From Imbricaverruca yamaguchii (taxonomy: Eukaryota; Arthropoda; Thecostraca; Neoverrucidae), in assembly GCA_034440575.1 (NCBI GenBank), contig JAOTOL010001310.1, forward strand, positions 442,001-506,000: DNA of 64,000 nucleotides, read 5' to 3'. Positions 33,246 to 44,323 of the stretch are shown piece after piece. Made by a program: the position numbers and the translations under genes. Under the pieces are notes generated by a model that was given only the letters and a program-made list of their open reading frames with translations, was not told the DNA's origin and made no database searches. Each line of letters opens with the position of its first letter. Within the stretch, counting starts at the first letter, position 1.

Positions 33246-35073
33246 CACAGTGGTTCGATTTTGACAAACAGTGGACCGTCTCTGCTTAACGGGAGGGGGA
33301 GGAGTAGGGGAGGGAAGTCGTCGCCGACAGGCTCCCCCATCACATTGTCGGACGGCCGGCAGGCGACCTGTACTAACAGTCGACCGCGTCGTCTTGGCCA
33401 TGGTCATGCAGCCTCTGCAGACGCGTCGTTTTGTTACAATGATGGATGTTGGCTCACCAGCAGTTAACGCGACTTGAACATTCTAATTTTCCTCGTTCCA
33501 CCGAACAGCCTACATAGTTTTGGAATTATCCTGGCTTTCCAAAGAGGGACGAGTGAACTCGAGCCATGAAAGTAAGAAAGAACTGGGGCGTCTGGTAGTT
33601 CTTGCACCCCCCCCCATAAAACCACCCAGGATATACAGTCGAAGCAACAGTTTTGCATGTACCTTTTTAAAACTTAAAATCATGTTTCTACCATCCACAT
33701 TTTTAATATATTGTTATAATCTCAATCCAAATTACTATGAAGAGCACCACCACTGCTGAATGGCGCTGGGGAGCGGGGCACAGTCTTCACAAAGCTCACG
33801 TTAGTGCTCTATAAACTGTTGTCAGCGGCGCGACAAGCACTGGTCGTACTTGAGCACGACCAAAGCGTCACAAAAGCGACATGGGCGCCATGCTGACGGG
33901 GGTCGTGGTCACCGAACCGCGGCCTGATGTGCCGCACCGGTGGGGGTGGCGGGGATAGTGGCCGACTGCTGTGGCCACCGACGCGCCTGACGACCTGCAG
34001 CGGCGCCGACCGAGACGTCACGTATCATGAGGGAAAGGTCACGCTGCCAGACACTGCCAAAGGCCGTCTCGTGACCAGAATCGCCGCACTGACGAAACCA
34101 CCAGACAGGAGCGTCAGACTACTGAGGTGCTGCCAGAAACGGCCGGCTCTCACTCTTCGTTAGCCTTTCGACCAAGGAATGAATGTACCTTGTTACACTG
34201 AGTGTAGCGAGTATGAGTGTGGCGGATGATCTCAATATTACTTAATTGGTAATACAACACTAATATTTTTTTTAAAGATTGGATGAACACATTTTCGGTG
34301 GTAATACTGGTTATACGAGAACTCAAGTTGCCGCCAGCATCAAAACATACTTATCCTCTCGTACAGCGGAAACCGCTTTATCACTAACTGGTTGACCTGA
34401 ATCGCCAGCTGTAACGATTGATGTGGAACAAGAGCGGCTCAGACTGATACTTCAAAATATTCGCTGAAACGTCGCCACAGCCATAGACGATATCGGAATT
34501 TCTCATTCCACGCCAACAAAAGGAACATTAGTGGAGCGTTAGGAAATGGATTATGAGTTTGTTTATGTATGATAATCATGGTGTCAGTTAGGGAAATACG
34601 CATCGGTTTTACCACTTACTGCGCCGTCATAATCATCCGCACAGAATCCATGGATATGCATGTACCACACAAATAAAATAAACAATGTTCTGCATCAGCA
34701 GAAGTGTATAAGAATGAACAACACCTGTTCAGTCATGGTGAGGCAATTCGTGTCGACAACCAATTGGCGGGGACGGCGCTACATACAGACCAGGACGTCC
34801 TTCGTCACTGTTTGTCCGTCCACACGGCTGTTCCGAGAACGTCAGAAGCATATGGATATTTCAATGTGTCGAGTCGGCGTTCTCTGCACTGCGACAGGCG
34901 CGACACGAGTGTCTCGGATCGACAGCTACAGCCGCCTAACGATCTGCTGCTGACCAGGCACAAACGACGCAGTAACCAAAGTCTCGGAACGGCGCCTAGA
35001 CAGTCCTAAGTGCGGCCGCGACCTTTCCAGGGCGCTGCAGTGATCGATATCAATCTACTGGGGCCAAGGGCGG
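33246..35073. other. No feature recognised
   Basis: Mixed composition. There is a C run at 33607-33615 and a T run at 34267-34276. No ORF has a recognisable domain. Confidence 0.4.
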
Positions 35074-35087
35074 AACCAGGAATTGTC

Positions 35088-35142
35088 GGTTTGGTTATTT
35101 GAGTTTTAGGGCGCATCGACCAGGTTTGGTCATTTAGCGCCC
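35088..35142 (-). mobile_element. 55-bp hairpin LINE-tail insert, copy 3
   Basis: It is flanked by a 14-bp duplication with one mismatch, AACCAGGAATTGTC / AACCAGGCATTGTC (35074-35087 and 35143-35156). The minus strand reads GGGCGCTAAATGACC, a loop, GTCGATGCGCCC and a tail of AAATAACCAAACC. Confidence 0.9.
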
Positions 35143-35354
35143 AACCAGGCATTGTCATGAGGTGCACTCGTCTGAAGGTACCCTCGAGCATTCTGCATGG
35201 TAGTGTTCTCCTCTGAGGGAGGGAGGGGGTCGTTTCTTCTCTCAGGGTCATTCGCTGAAAGATCATTTCAGCGGGTCGGGATCGAGCCTGCCTGGAGGGG
35301 TGGTGCCGCTTGCTGGTGAAACGTCGCTACGTCGCTTGCTGGTGAAATTGGTGG

Positions 35355-35383
35355 TGCCGCCGCCGCCGCCGCCGCCGCCGCCA
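35355..35383. repeat. (GCC)n trinucleotide repeat
   Basis: About nine GCC units, within a segment where GTCGCTACGTCGCTTGCTGG-type sequence is duplicated (35310-35345). Confidence 0.9.
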
Positions 35384-35700
35384 CGTGTGGACCATGTCGC
35401 ATGACTACCGGCACCGGCACGAGTTCGCCACCCACTCTCTGTCCAGCCAGGTCTGTATATATGATCCAAACTCCGCGACATGATCCAGATCCCATCCTGG
35501 CGGGTTTGAAGTCGTGACGAACGTCTGTGGATGTGACGCAAGTCTGTGGGTGTGGCCCGGTGGGGGTGGATTCAAGAGTTTTGATGAGGGACTCATGTGA
35601 ATGTGTAGGAGATTGAATGCATCAGTGACCTCAGAGGGGCGTCTTTGACTGACAAATTGGCATGGACATGGGTGCGGGTGCACCAGAGCGTTCTTAAGAG

Positions 35701-35756
35701 TTGGTTGGTTATTGCAGTTTAGCGGCGATCGACTGCGTCGGCCATGCAAGACCCAA
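35701..35756 (-). mobile_element. 56-bp hairpin LINE-tail insert, copy 4
   Basis: It is flanked by CGTTCTTAAGA / CGTTCTTGAGA (35689-35699 and 35757-35767; 10 of 11 match). The minus strand reads GCATGGCCGACGCAGTCGAT, then CGCCGCTAAACTGC and a tail of AATAACCAACCAA. Confidence 0.85.
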
Positions 35757-35767
35757 CGTTCTTGAGA

Positions 35768-37029
35768 AGTGCTTCCGTACCCAGAAAGCACCTATTATAC
35801 TCAGAAGGGCGCCTTCGGCTAAACAAAATTCAGGGGGTGTCCTTGAGCGACCTTGAGGGGCGCCTTTATGCTGAACATCCAGAGACAGCTGTTTTACTAA
35901 TCTTGGCAGTGCTCCATGGGTATAATTTTAATAACAGTGGTGTTTCAGTGCCACATATAGAAATGGCTGAACAACACCTAGGATTGATAAACCATAACGG
36001 CAGAGGTGACCACATAATAGGCCTGGATGACGCCGCGCCGATAAAGCAATGGGCTTCCAGTTCGACAGCACCGCGGTCGCAACCACAGTTAACAGCCAAT
36101 AGCTACACACACAAAAAACGTTGATCGGTAGAGCATCATATGTGGCACAATGAACGTCAGCATGTCGAGCAAACTTGGTCCGGTTGGCATCGATCGGCAC
36201 CGCACAGCCGAGTGTAGAGCGTGAAGACTGCACATACCGTGACGGACAGGGCGACACTGCGTCTGCACTTCCCAACAGGGCGGACAGGGCGGGACCAGTT
36301 TTCAGCGCGTACTGCGAAACACCGCATCCGTGGAGACTGTTCCTCCCGGTGCTGCCGGGTGCAGCACACTCTTCCCACCTGACCCAATCACAGATCGTGG
36401 CAGGGGCCGGCCGAACTGGGATAATGCACCGAGAATGTCACCACTTCCGGCGCGTATCAGCTAATTGTAGACCGCCAGCAATACAAACCGTCGTGCAGGC
36501 CATTCTCCTTGTTGAACATGCCTGAATTTCTTCACCACTCAGTAACTCCCCCACATCACAAAATGCATCCAGCATTACAAACTACACTAGTGTAGTTTGT
36601 ACCTACTTTATTTTTTGTAAACACTTGTTTCGTTCTTACTCTTGCCACGGTTTCATCGTTTTCCGCTTTCATTTCCATGCAGTCACCAAACTTCCTTATC
36701 CCCGGGTTGAACTCCCCAGCTTTAGACAGACCGCTTCGCTGCCGGCCGCACGAGGGCCGGGCGGCGCGCGCCCAGCCTGTCGCCACGGAGGCCGGGCCGC
36801 CCCGGCGCGCCGCCAGACAAACAGAGCTGGCACCGCTGGGTCGACGGCAGTCGCCGCGCCCGCCAGTCATGGACCGCGCGCGGCGCAAAAACAGGCAGGC
36901 GCGCAACGATGCCCCTCGGCGGCGCCATTTCCGCCTCCCCTCCCGGCCGATCGATGGGCGCGCGGCGCGGCAGGGGCCGCTGGAGTGTGACCGCACTGAG
37001 CCGTCACAGCGCTACGGAAGCTCCCTTCT
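35768..37029. other. No gene recognised; 26-bp perfect palindrome inside
   Basis: The region is GC-rich, especially 36730-36990. The palindrome at 36576-36601 is listed separately. No ORF has a known domain. Confidence 0.45.
36576..36601. repeat. 26-bp perfect palindrome
   Basis: The half-site is TACAAACTACACT, followed directly by its reverse complement. No spacer is present. Role unknown. Confidence 0.95.
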
Positions 37030-37165
37030 ATAGCGGTGCAGACGGCTCCACCTCAACAGCTCCCCGCCACAGCGGTACAGACTGCCCCACCTCAGCAGCT
37101 CCCATTCACAACGGTACAGATCGTTCCACCCAACAGGTCCATGTCACCCCTGCCGCAGCGGTACA
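37030..37165. repeat. ~42-bp minisatellite
   Basis: Three to four units with AGCGGTACAGACTGCCCCAC and CTCAGCAGCTCCC blocks. Confidence 0.75.
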
Positions 37166-37177
37166 GACCGTCCCAAC

Positions 37178-37200
37178 CAGTGGCGGATCCAGGGGGCATG
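37178..37200 (+). other. Lone hAT-like terminus
   Basis: CAGTGGCGGATCCAGGGGG has the form of a hAT left terminal inverted repeat. The matching right end and target duplication were not found. A related right end, GGATCCGCCGCTG, is at 52905-52918. Confidence 0.4.
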
Positions 37201-37554
37201 GGTCCTGCACATCATTGGGCGCCGAATGGACTGAATGTGAGCACGTTCACGTTCCTTCAACATAGGTCGTCACGAAGTACGCGAGAAACTAGGCCCTTCA
37301 GGATGCCTCGGGTTTGGCCAACGAAAAGAGCCTCTGGGCCGTCGAAGGGACCCGTGGGTCGCTGGATGGGCCCCGGACTGACTGCGGAGGCCATGACCAG
37401 TAAAGAGAGGGCCCCTGCGCCAACGGACACGGTCCCTAAGCCGAATGAGGGGATCCTTAAGCCGATGGAGAGGCTCCCTAGCCACCTAAGGGGACCCCGG
37501 TCCGTCGGAGAGGACCACGAGTCAATGTTAAGGGCACGTCGGTCGGCTCGCAGT

Positions 37555-37705
37555 CCAAAGAGGCGGTCCGAAGAGGCGGTCCGAAGAGGCGGTCCGAAGA
37601 GGCGGTCCGGAGAGGCGGTCCGAAGAGGCGGTCCGGAGAGGCGGTCCGAAAAGGCGGTCCGGAGAGGCGGTCAGGAGAGGCGGTCCGGAGAGCCGGCACG
37701 GAGAG
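37555..37705. repeat. 13-bp tandem repeat (AAGAGGCGGTCCG)
   Basis: About eleven units with G/A variation. A 13-bp unit makes the plus-strand frame read as a 13-residue Arg-rich repeat (RRSGEAVRRGGPE), which I regard as an artefact. Confidence 0.92.
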
Positions 37706-38129
37706 CCGGCCAGTGACCTACACCCATATCCGCTGTCGGCACAACTCCCATCGACACCCCAGTGGCCGCCGAGCCGGCACCGCCCAGTCGAGCCCGCAGC
37801 CATGTTAATGGATGTGCGTCAGACACGGCGATCAGCACGATCCTCTCCTGTCCGGCATGGCCGCCGAGCCGCTTCGCAACCGGCGACACGCTCGGTCGCC
37901 ACCGGCAACGTACGGCTCGCACGCGCACAATATAATGGCCGTCCGCGCAGCGCAGCGGCGGTGGCCGCGTGTTCGATGTTCCGGCGGTGTTGTGTGTCGG
38001 TCTGGTCGGTGTGGGCTGCTCGTGCGCGAAACCTGTGCGATATATTCCCACCACAGAGCTGCGCCCCTGCGATGTGATGCCATAACCACCCGGCAGGCAG
38101 TTGGAAGGGCCGACCACCCGGCGCCCAGC

Positions 38130-38348
38130 TGGCAGCGATGTCTATCAACGGCTGGTGTATGTCAAACGGCAGGGCTGGTGCTGGTGTATGTCACACGGCA
38201 GGGCTGGTGCCGGTGTACGTCACACGATAGGGCTGGTGCTGGTGTATGTCACACGGCAGGGCTGGTGCTGGTGTATGTCACACGGCATGGCTGGTGCTGG
38301 TGTACGTCACACGATAGGGCTGGTGCTGGTGTATGTCACACGGCAGGG
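38130..38348. repeat. ~30-bp minisatellite
   Basis: About eight units of GTCACACGGCAGGGCTGGTG plus CTGGTGTAT. Some carry ACGATAGGG instead of ACGGCAGGG. Confidence 0.92.
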
Positions 38349-40630
38349 CGGACAGCCGAGGACGGGGTGCCAGTCACCCGATGGCTTTGTACTGCAACGA
38401 TCAATGCCGGGCGCTCGACAAACACCCCAAGTCGACCAACCGTCGCACTCAGCCCGTCCAGCATCGGAGCAGATTGCTCGTTTGTGGCACGCTTTCACGG
38501 GCGCTACTTGGGACGAGTCGACGGCGACCAGTGAGGCGCTAATCCCATGCTCGCATGGTGTGTCCTGCCGGGGCGCGGCGGCCGGCACGCGGGAGCGATT
38601 ATCGCCCTGATTGCGCCGCCCCGCCGACCTGGCCGCCAGTAACAAGCCGGAGAGCAGGACGGCGGGTCACGTGACCGACCGACACGTGCCCACCGCGCCG
38701 GCGCGTGCGGAAGGGCGTCAACCCTGCAAGACGTGCCGCAGTTGGTCTGAGTGTGCCGGAGAGATGCACGCCCGGATGCTGGCCGAGACTCTCTTGATAA
38801 AAACGGATGTGACGGATGACGGCGCTCCCGGCATCGATCAGTAGCGGACTGGACCGGCGCGGCGGTCCAGGTGAGATCGGGCGCCGTTCATTTGGAACAA
38901 TGCTGGACGAGATGAGCGTCCGCGGACTTCCTTTCCATCCACCAGCAAAACAGGACATTAGATCTGATGAATGGCGTTTGTACGTGGGAGCAGTGATAAT
39001 GTGGATGGGTTCTGCTTCCAAAATGAGATCGGAACCCGCGCAGCGTTCGCACGCGAGACACGAGTCGGTGCCGACTGTTGGGCGATAGTCGGTCAAAGCT
39101 CAGTCGGCAAGTGGAGGAATACTGTAAACCGAAGTCGATCCGTCGCAGGCAATGCGTCTCACTGCGAAGAAAGGCTAGCGCGGGACAGTGATCGGATCAA
39201 TATCTTGCATTACTACTGGTATTTGATTTTCTCCTTAAATACTCGAATGCGGAAGTTTGGACTCTGATAAAACAATGAGGTCAACTGGTGGACCTAGGGG
39301 GGAGGGGGCAGCACAGGGATCATCACCCCCAGAGGCCGAATGTTGCCGGACTGCTGCACTAAAATGGTATTTTCCTCGAAATCTCGAATCCAAAAACATT
39401 TAATCCGATAAATATTGCCTTCAGCAGACAGCACGAATGATGCTTAAATCCCAAATTTTTCCAACTCCGATCACTATTTAATTCCCCGACCGGTAACTGG
39501 ATTCGCCCCTGTCCCAGCCAGTGGAATGTACGCAGTTCAGGGAGAATGGTGTGCCGGCATAAGCCGAGACGCCAAGAGACAGTTGCATAGCAATAGCGCA
39601 GCCGACATTGGGATGCGCCGCCGAAAGTGTACCAAAGCCGGCTGCCACCCACACACTTCCGTCGGCCACGGACGGCGCAACCGATGGTCCGACAGGTCAT
39701 TCGCAGTCGGCCCGAGCTGACACAGCATCCCACCACATTCCACGGGTCACCAGCCGAGACCGTAGTCCAACAGTCGGCACTGTACTGCGGTCAGCTGGAC
39801 GGCGGCCGATGGTCGCGTGGGAGATCACCAGGCCACATCAAGATCATAGTCTGGTGGCGTATCGCGCCGTAAGCTCTCTCATGGCCTGCAAGAGAGCAGC
39901 ATTCTGCTCGTCTGAGAAACCACCACCACACACCTGACATCAGACGTCGTTAGCGTTTTCGGATGCTGCTCGGGTACTGTCCGGATACTGGTCCGTAGCC
40001 AGGACTTGTTACAGGGGTCCCCTCTTTCCCACCCCCACCCAAATAACGCATACTGTTTTGGGTGCGCTTATCACGCCGAAAACAAATTGTGGTTCAGCGT
40101 GGTACAATTTCAATAATTTGTTGGTTGTTCTGGCGTATTGTGAATTTTTGGGGATAGGGGAAGAGGCTCCAACCAAATGGTTGCTCCTCTCCTCACAGCC
40201 CAATATTCTGGCCTGTAGGGAGCCGTACAAATAACCAGAACCGAAAAACCGAACACCCTCCGGGCCTACAGCCACCGAGAATGGAACACTTTACCCGACC
40301 GGTGGCACACTCCACTGGAGTCCCCAGGACCGGAACACCCGATATGTATGGTGGGTGCCGACCGGCCAGCCGGTGCCGGTAGCAGATGTGTGTCTGCGCG
40401 CGCCGTCCGGAGCACCGTCCGTCGCCGACAGTCATCCAGGAAGAGGGGCCGCCGAGCCAGCCGAGCCGGCAGCGCCGCGTCTCGGGCCTACGGACGTTGG
40501 TTACCGTTCTCCACCGACGCCGACACCAGCCGACAACCGTAGGACTATTCAATGGAGTTTGCGGCGTTGCCGTAAACCCAAAGAAGCTCCACCCCCAATC
40601 AGCCGCTTGGCAGAAGTTTTTGTTCGACTC

Positions 40631-40634
<4 letters not shown>
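38349..40634. other. GC-rich stretch, no gene recognised
   Basis: Open frames are numerous but none has a recognisable domain or plausible splice structure. Base composition is GC-rich to about 40600, then AT-rich. Confidence 0.4.

Positions 40635-40695
<61 letters not shown>
40635..40695. repeat. (TA)n microsatellite
   Basis: About 30 units, nearly the same length as the array at 27272-27332. Confidence 0.97.
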
Positions 40696-40698
<3 letters not shown>

Positions 40699-41579
40699 TG
40701 ACGCAAACGATGCTGCAAGTGGTATAATTAATTCAGTTTCTTGTCAATTAGGCACTGAATAATCAATTTAAAGAGATACAAAATTTAGTTGCTCTTTTAC
40801 TGTCAACCGCCCCAGTGATCTGGCAACACTGGCTTTATTACTTTGGCCGGATTCAAATCACTCTAAGCCAATTAGCATCCTCCCAACTGTCAGCAAGAGT
40901 TGACGGCAACGACGTGAACGCCAGCTGACTAGCTCTTACAAACAAAGCGGGGATTTATCAGGCGCGGATCGAGAAATCCGAGTTAGGAGGGTCTGCTTGG
41001 AGTGGCCATTTTTGCACTCTACTTTCTGCTCGGATTTTCATAGATTACATCAGTCTGGACGTTTTACACTAATATTTTCCAGACAAAATTCCTTAATGTT
41101 TTAAGTAAATCGTTATTCCACGCGAATTATCCACGGCTGGGGACGCGGATAGGGGTGGGTGGGGTTGTGCATACGTAGATCGGTCCGTGCCACTGGACCA
41201 TCTCTCCGCCGGCAATACCATCAGGTGGACAACCGACCGCCCGCTAACGGTGGAACCACATCGGACATGCAGCTATATCCACGTAACGATATGCCGCCGC
41301 CTGGAAGCTCCGCCCAGCGGAGCGCGCGGTAGGACGCTCTGCTGGGCGCCAAATATGGCCGCGTCCACTCGTCGAACCGTGGGCGGCGCTCGTGTGTGCG
41401 AGTCGCACGCGTTGACCTGTGTCTAGACTACAGACAGGTACGGCAAACACATGCGCACACGTTATCGCCTGCACAAGCCTGCAGAGAGCACACTCCAGCT
41501 AGTCTGTTTCGGATATGATACAGGTGCAGGCGGAGTGTCCTATCGTTTTGGATGGCTCAAGCACCTCCAATGTCGATTG
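40696..41579. other. No feature recognised
   Basis: No ORF of known family and no clear repeat. Confidence 0.4.
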
Positions 41580-41785
41580 GAGTGATTAACCAATAGTTAT
41601 ACATGTTAACATGAAACCACACGGGTCAGACACTTCAATGTGTTTTGATTGCATCAGATTGAACACTGGAGGTAGGTCTCTACCCAGCATTGGGCTTCCC
41701 CAATGATGAGTGGAAAGCTACCAATAATTATACATTTTAGCATGCAACCCCATGAGTGAAAACCTGCAATGTGTTTCGACTTGCC
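41580..41785 (+). repeat. Diverged ~75-bp direct repeat
   Basis: Segments near 41580-41655 and 41705-41780 share ACCAATARTTATACAT, TTARCATG and CAATGTGTTTYGA in the same order. Confidence 0.6.
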
Positions 41786-42322
41786 GAGCGCCATCTTGCT
41801 TTTAGGCGCGGCCTCGTGGCTTCGATTTCTGTAGTGTAGAGGGATAAGTTTTGGTCTTTTTGGCGTTAAAGTTTAGGTTAAGATTTAAATAGTTAGCTTC
41901 ATTTACACTAGGTACATCTCCATATACCGGGTAATTGTAGAGGTATATGGGCTTCTTCATTTTTGGAGTATTTAGTATTTAGTTTTTTTTTCCGTTGGAG
42001 ATATTACAAGTGTGTAGATATCATAAGTACATTAGAAAGCATTAATACTTTCCTAACATACATTATTTAGTTTCGTGGTGCATAGTGTGTTTGGTGCTTA
42101 AGTTTAAGATAGTTTAATTGGTACTAAGTTGGTGGTATTCATAAGTGCTGTGTGACTTCATTTCTGTCTAGCCATAAGTGATATCAAAGTGATATTCATA
42201 TAGTTGTCTACTTGTCTAGAAGAAATCAGATTAGATATTCAATTTATTTAATTTAAAAAAAACAACAAACAATTGTTTAATAGTTTCTCCTTAGTGTGTT
42301 GGTAATCTTGAGGTACTTAGAT

Positions 42323-42955
42323 CAGTGGCGTCGCCACGAAATTCTTCCAGGGGGGGGGGGGGCGATATCGAAAGGGGCCCCCTGCTCCCCGAAAAGGGGC
42401 CTCCATTGTGTCAGGGCCTCCTATTCTTTTTAGGCCCTTAGTATGGTCCGGAATGGGAAACTGAGGGCTGGAGGGCCTCCTTTTCGTCCCGGAGGGCCTC
42501 CTTTTCGTCCTGGAGGGCCTCCTTTTCGTCCTGGAGGGCCTCCTTTCCATCCTGGGGGCCTCCTTTTCGTCCTGGGGGCCTCCTTTTAGTCCTGGAGGGC
42601 CTCCTTTCGTCCTAGGGGCCTCCTTTTCGTCCTGAAGTACCTTCTTTTTGTCCTGGGGGCCTCTTTTTCGTCCCGAGGGCCTCCCTTTCGTTCTCGGGGT
42701 TTCGTTTTCGTCCTGGGGGCCTCCTTTTAGTCCTGGAGGGCCTCCTTTTCGTCCTGGGGGCCTCTTTTTCGTCCTAAGGGCCTCTTTTTCGTCCTGGGGG
42801 TTTCGTTTTCGTCCTGGGGCCCTCCTTTTCGTCCTGGGGGCCTCCTTTTCGTCCTTGGGGCCTCATCAAATTTCAGGGGAGCGGCGCCCCCCCAGACTCA
42901 CGGCAGGGGGGGCAATTGCCCCCTCTGCCCCCCTCCCCCGGTGGCGACGCCCCTG
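42323..42955 (+). mobile_element. hAT-D1: 633-bp hAT-type element with internal minisatellite
   Basis: Ends are CAGTGGCGTCGCCACG and, on the opposite strand, CAGGGGCGTCGCCACC. It is flanked by the perfect 8-bp duplication ACTTAGAT (42315-42322 and 42956-42963). The interior is about 20 units of GGGCCTCCTTTTCGTCCTG. It sits in the putative 5' UTR of CR1-A. hAT-D2 is a shorter relative. Confidence 0.95.
42470..42865. repeat. ~19-bp minisatellite inside hAT-D1
   Basis: Units of GGGCCTCCTTTTCGTCCTG and variants. hAT-D2 has the same unit in about nine copies, so array length changes between element copies. Confidence 0.92.
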
Positions 42956-43079
42956 ACTTAGATAATTAACTTACAGTATAGAAGGCAGCGATTTATAGAG
43001 AATAATAGTTGGCTTTTTTGTTCGGTTGTTTAGCGAGTTAATTTTAATCTCAATCTAGGCATAAGCTGCAGCCTGTAGG

Positions 43080-44323
43080 ATGGTTTCGACCAGGATGCAG
43101 GCACTAGAGGAAGAGATTAGGACCCTTAAGGCAGAGCTTTCCAAGCTCAAGGCTGCCCTTGTTGCACAAGGTAGGCAAGATAAAGCAACAAGGGGTCATT
43201 CCGTAGCAGGTGTTTGATATTCATCCATAAGTTGTGGGCTGAATGGTGCTGCCCTCTGTTGCGCTGCGCCGTTCGGACGCCTAGCTGTTCGGCTGTTTTT
43301 GTGAAACCTTGTATGCGTATGGAGCCGGATGGGAGAGGTACCTGCGAGTATTTGTTCATTCGCAGCAGAAGTGCTGCTGCGATATTTCGTTGCGTGCCGT
43401 GATTGTACCGAGGTGTCGTGTGTTGTTTTGTTGGCGAGGCCGGCAGTGGAAACTGGGCGTTGGCCGAAGGTGGTTGTGGCTTAATACAGTCTGCGGAACT
43501 TCGAGTTTTCTCGAGACAAAGGAACAGGGAATAGAAATCCGGAACAGCAGGGACATCATATGCCCAGGTGGTCGCAGGCCACCAGCTAGCTGAGGCTTCC
43601 CCTACTGTGGAGGTGGCTAGGATTCCTCGAGAGGGGAGTGTTAATAGTGAACAGAGGAGGGGTAGTTCTGGTAGGTCACAGGAAAGGAAGTGGCATGAGG
43701 TCAGGGGGTGGAGTATTTGGAGACGCGAGCCTAAGGAAAGGGTCAGTGAGTGGCAGGTGGTAGGAGTGGGAGGAAGCCTTGTCGAACGGCCCAGCGGGCA
43801 GGCATATTAACATCGAATAGGTTCCAGGCATTGGAGGACTGCCCCCAGGATAGTATTAGTAAAGAGACAGTGCTGGTCGTAGGCGACTCTCGTGTGCGAC
43901 ATTTAGATCATGTATTCTGTAAAGGTAGGAGGGACAGGTGGTGCATCACCAGGCCTGGTGCCAAGGTGAAGGACCTGGTACCAGTGGTGGCACAGGTCAC
44001 CAGTGATCACCAGTTTAGTACCGTTATAGTACAGGTAGGAGTAAATAGCATAGGTCCTGCTAGGAGTGAGGAGCTTCTGCGGGACTACAGGGCCCTTCTG
44101 GCCACCTTGAGGGGAAACAATACTCATTGTAACTGCAATTTTGCCTAGGGCTAGAGCCTCCCCTGAGTGGAGCTCTAGGGCACTGGCAGCCGACGCCAGG
44201 GTAGGTAAGCTCTGCCATGAGTTAGGTTTCACCTTTGTAGACGAGTGGTGCAGGTTTTATGCATCGTGGGACCTCTATCAGAGGGATGGACTGCACTTCT
44301 CCGAGAAGGGGTTCATGTGTTAG
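43080..44323 (+). pseudogene. CR1-A ORF1: coiled-coil start and SGNH esterase-like domain (broken)
   Basis: It starts at ATG 43080 with MQALEEEIRTLKAELSKLK, a short Leu heptad suggesting a coiled coil. The frame is lost by 43210, and 43210-43560 may be an insertion or a diverged part. From 43750 an esterase-like domain appears: VVGDSRVRHLD (GDS block, Ser nucleophile), VQVGVNSIG (Asn block), and after a frameshift at about 44141 RDGLHFSEKGF, carrying the Asp-x-x-His pair. An SGNH-type esterase in ORF1 is known from CR1 LINEs. Its exact role in retrotransposition is not settled. At least two frameshifts are present. Confidence 0.75.

Noticed and set aside
35006..35791. Host gene exons around 35-36 kb
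   Set aside because: Open frames here overlap LINE-tail insertions and a GCC repeat. No domain or consistent splice sites were seen.
37036..37716. 226-residue Arg-rich ORF
   Set aside because: The Arg-rich part is the 13-bp tandem repeat read in three frames.
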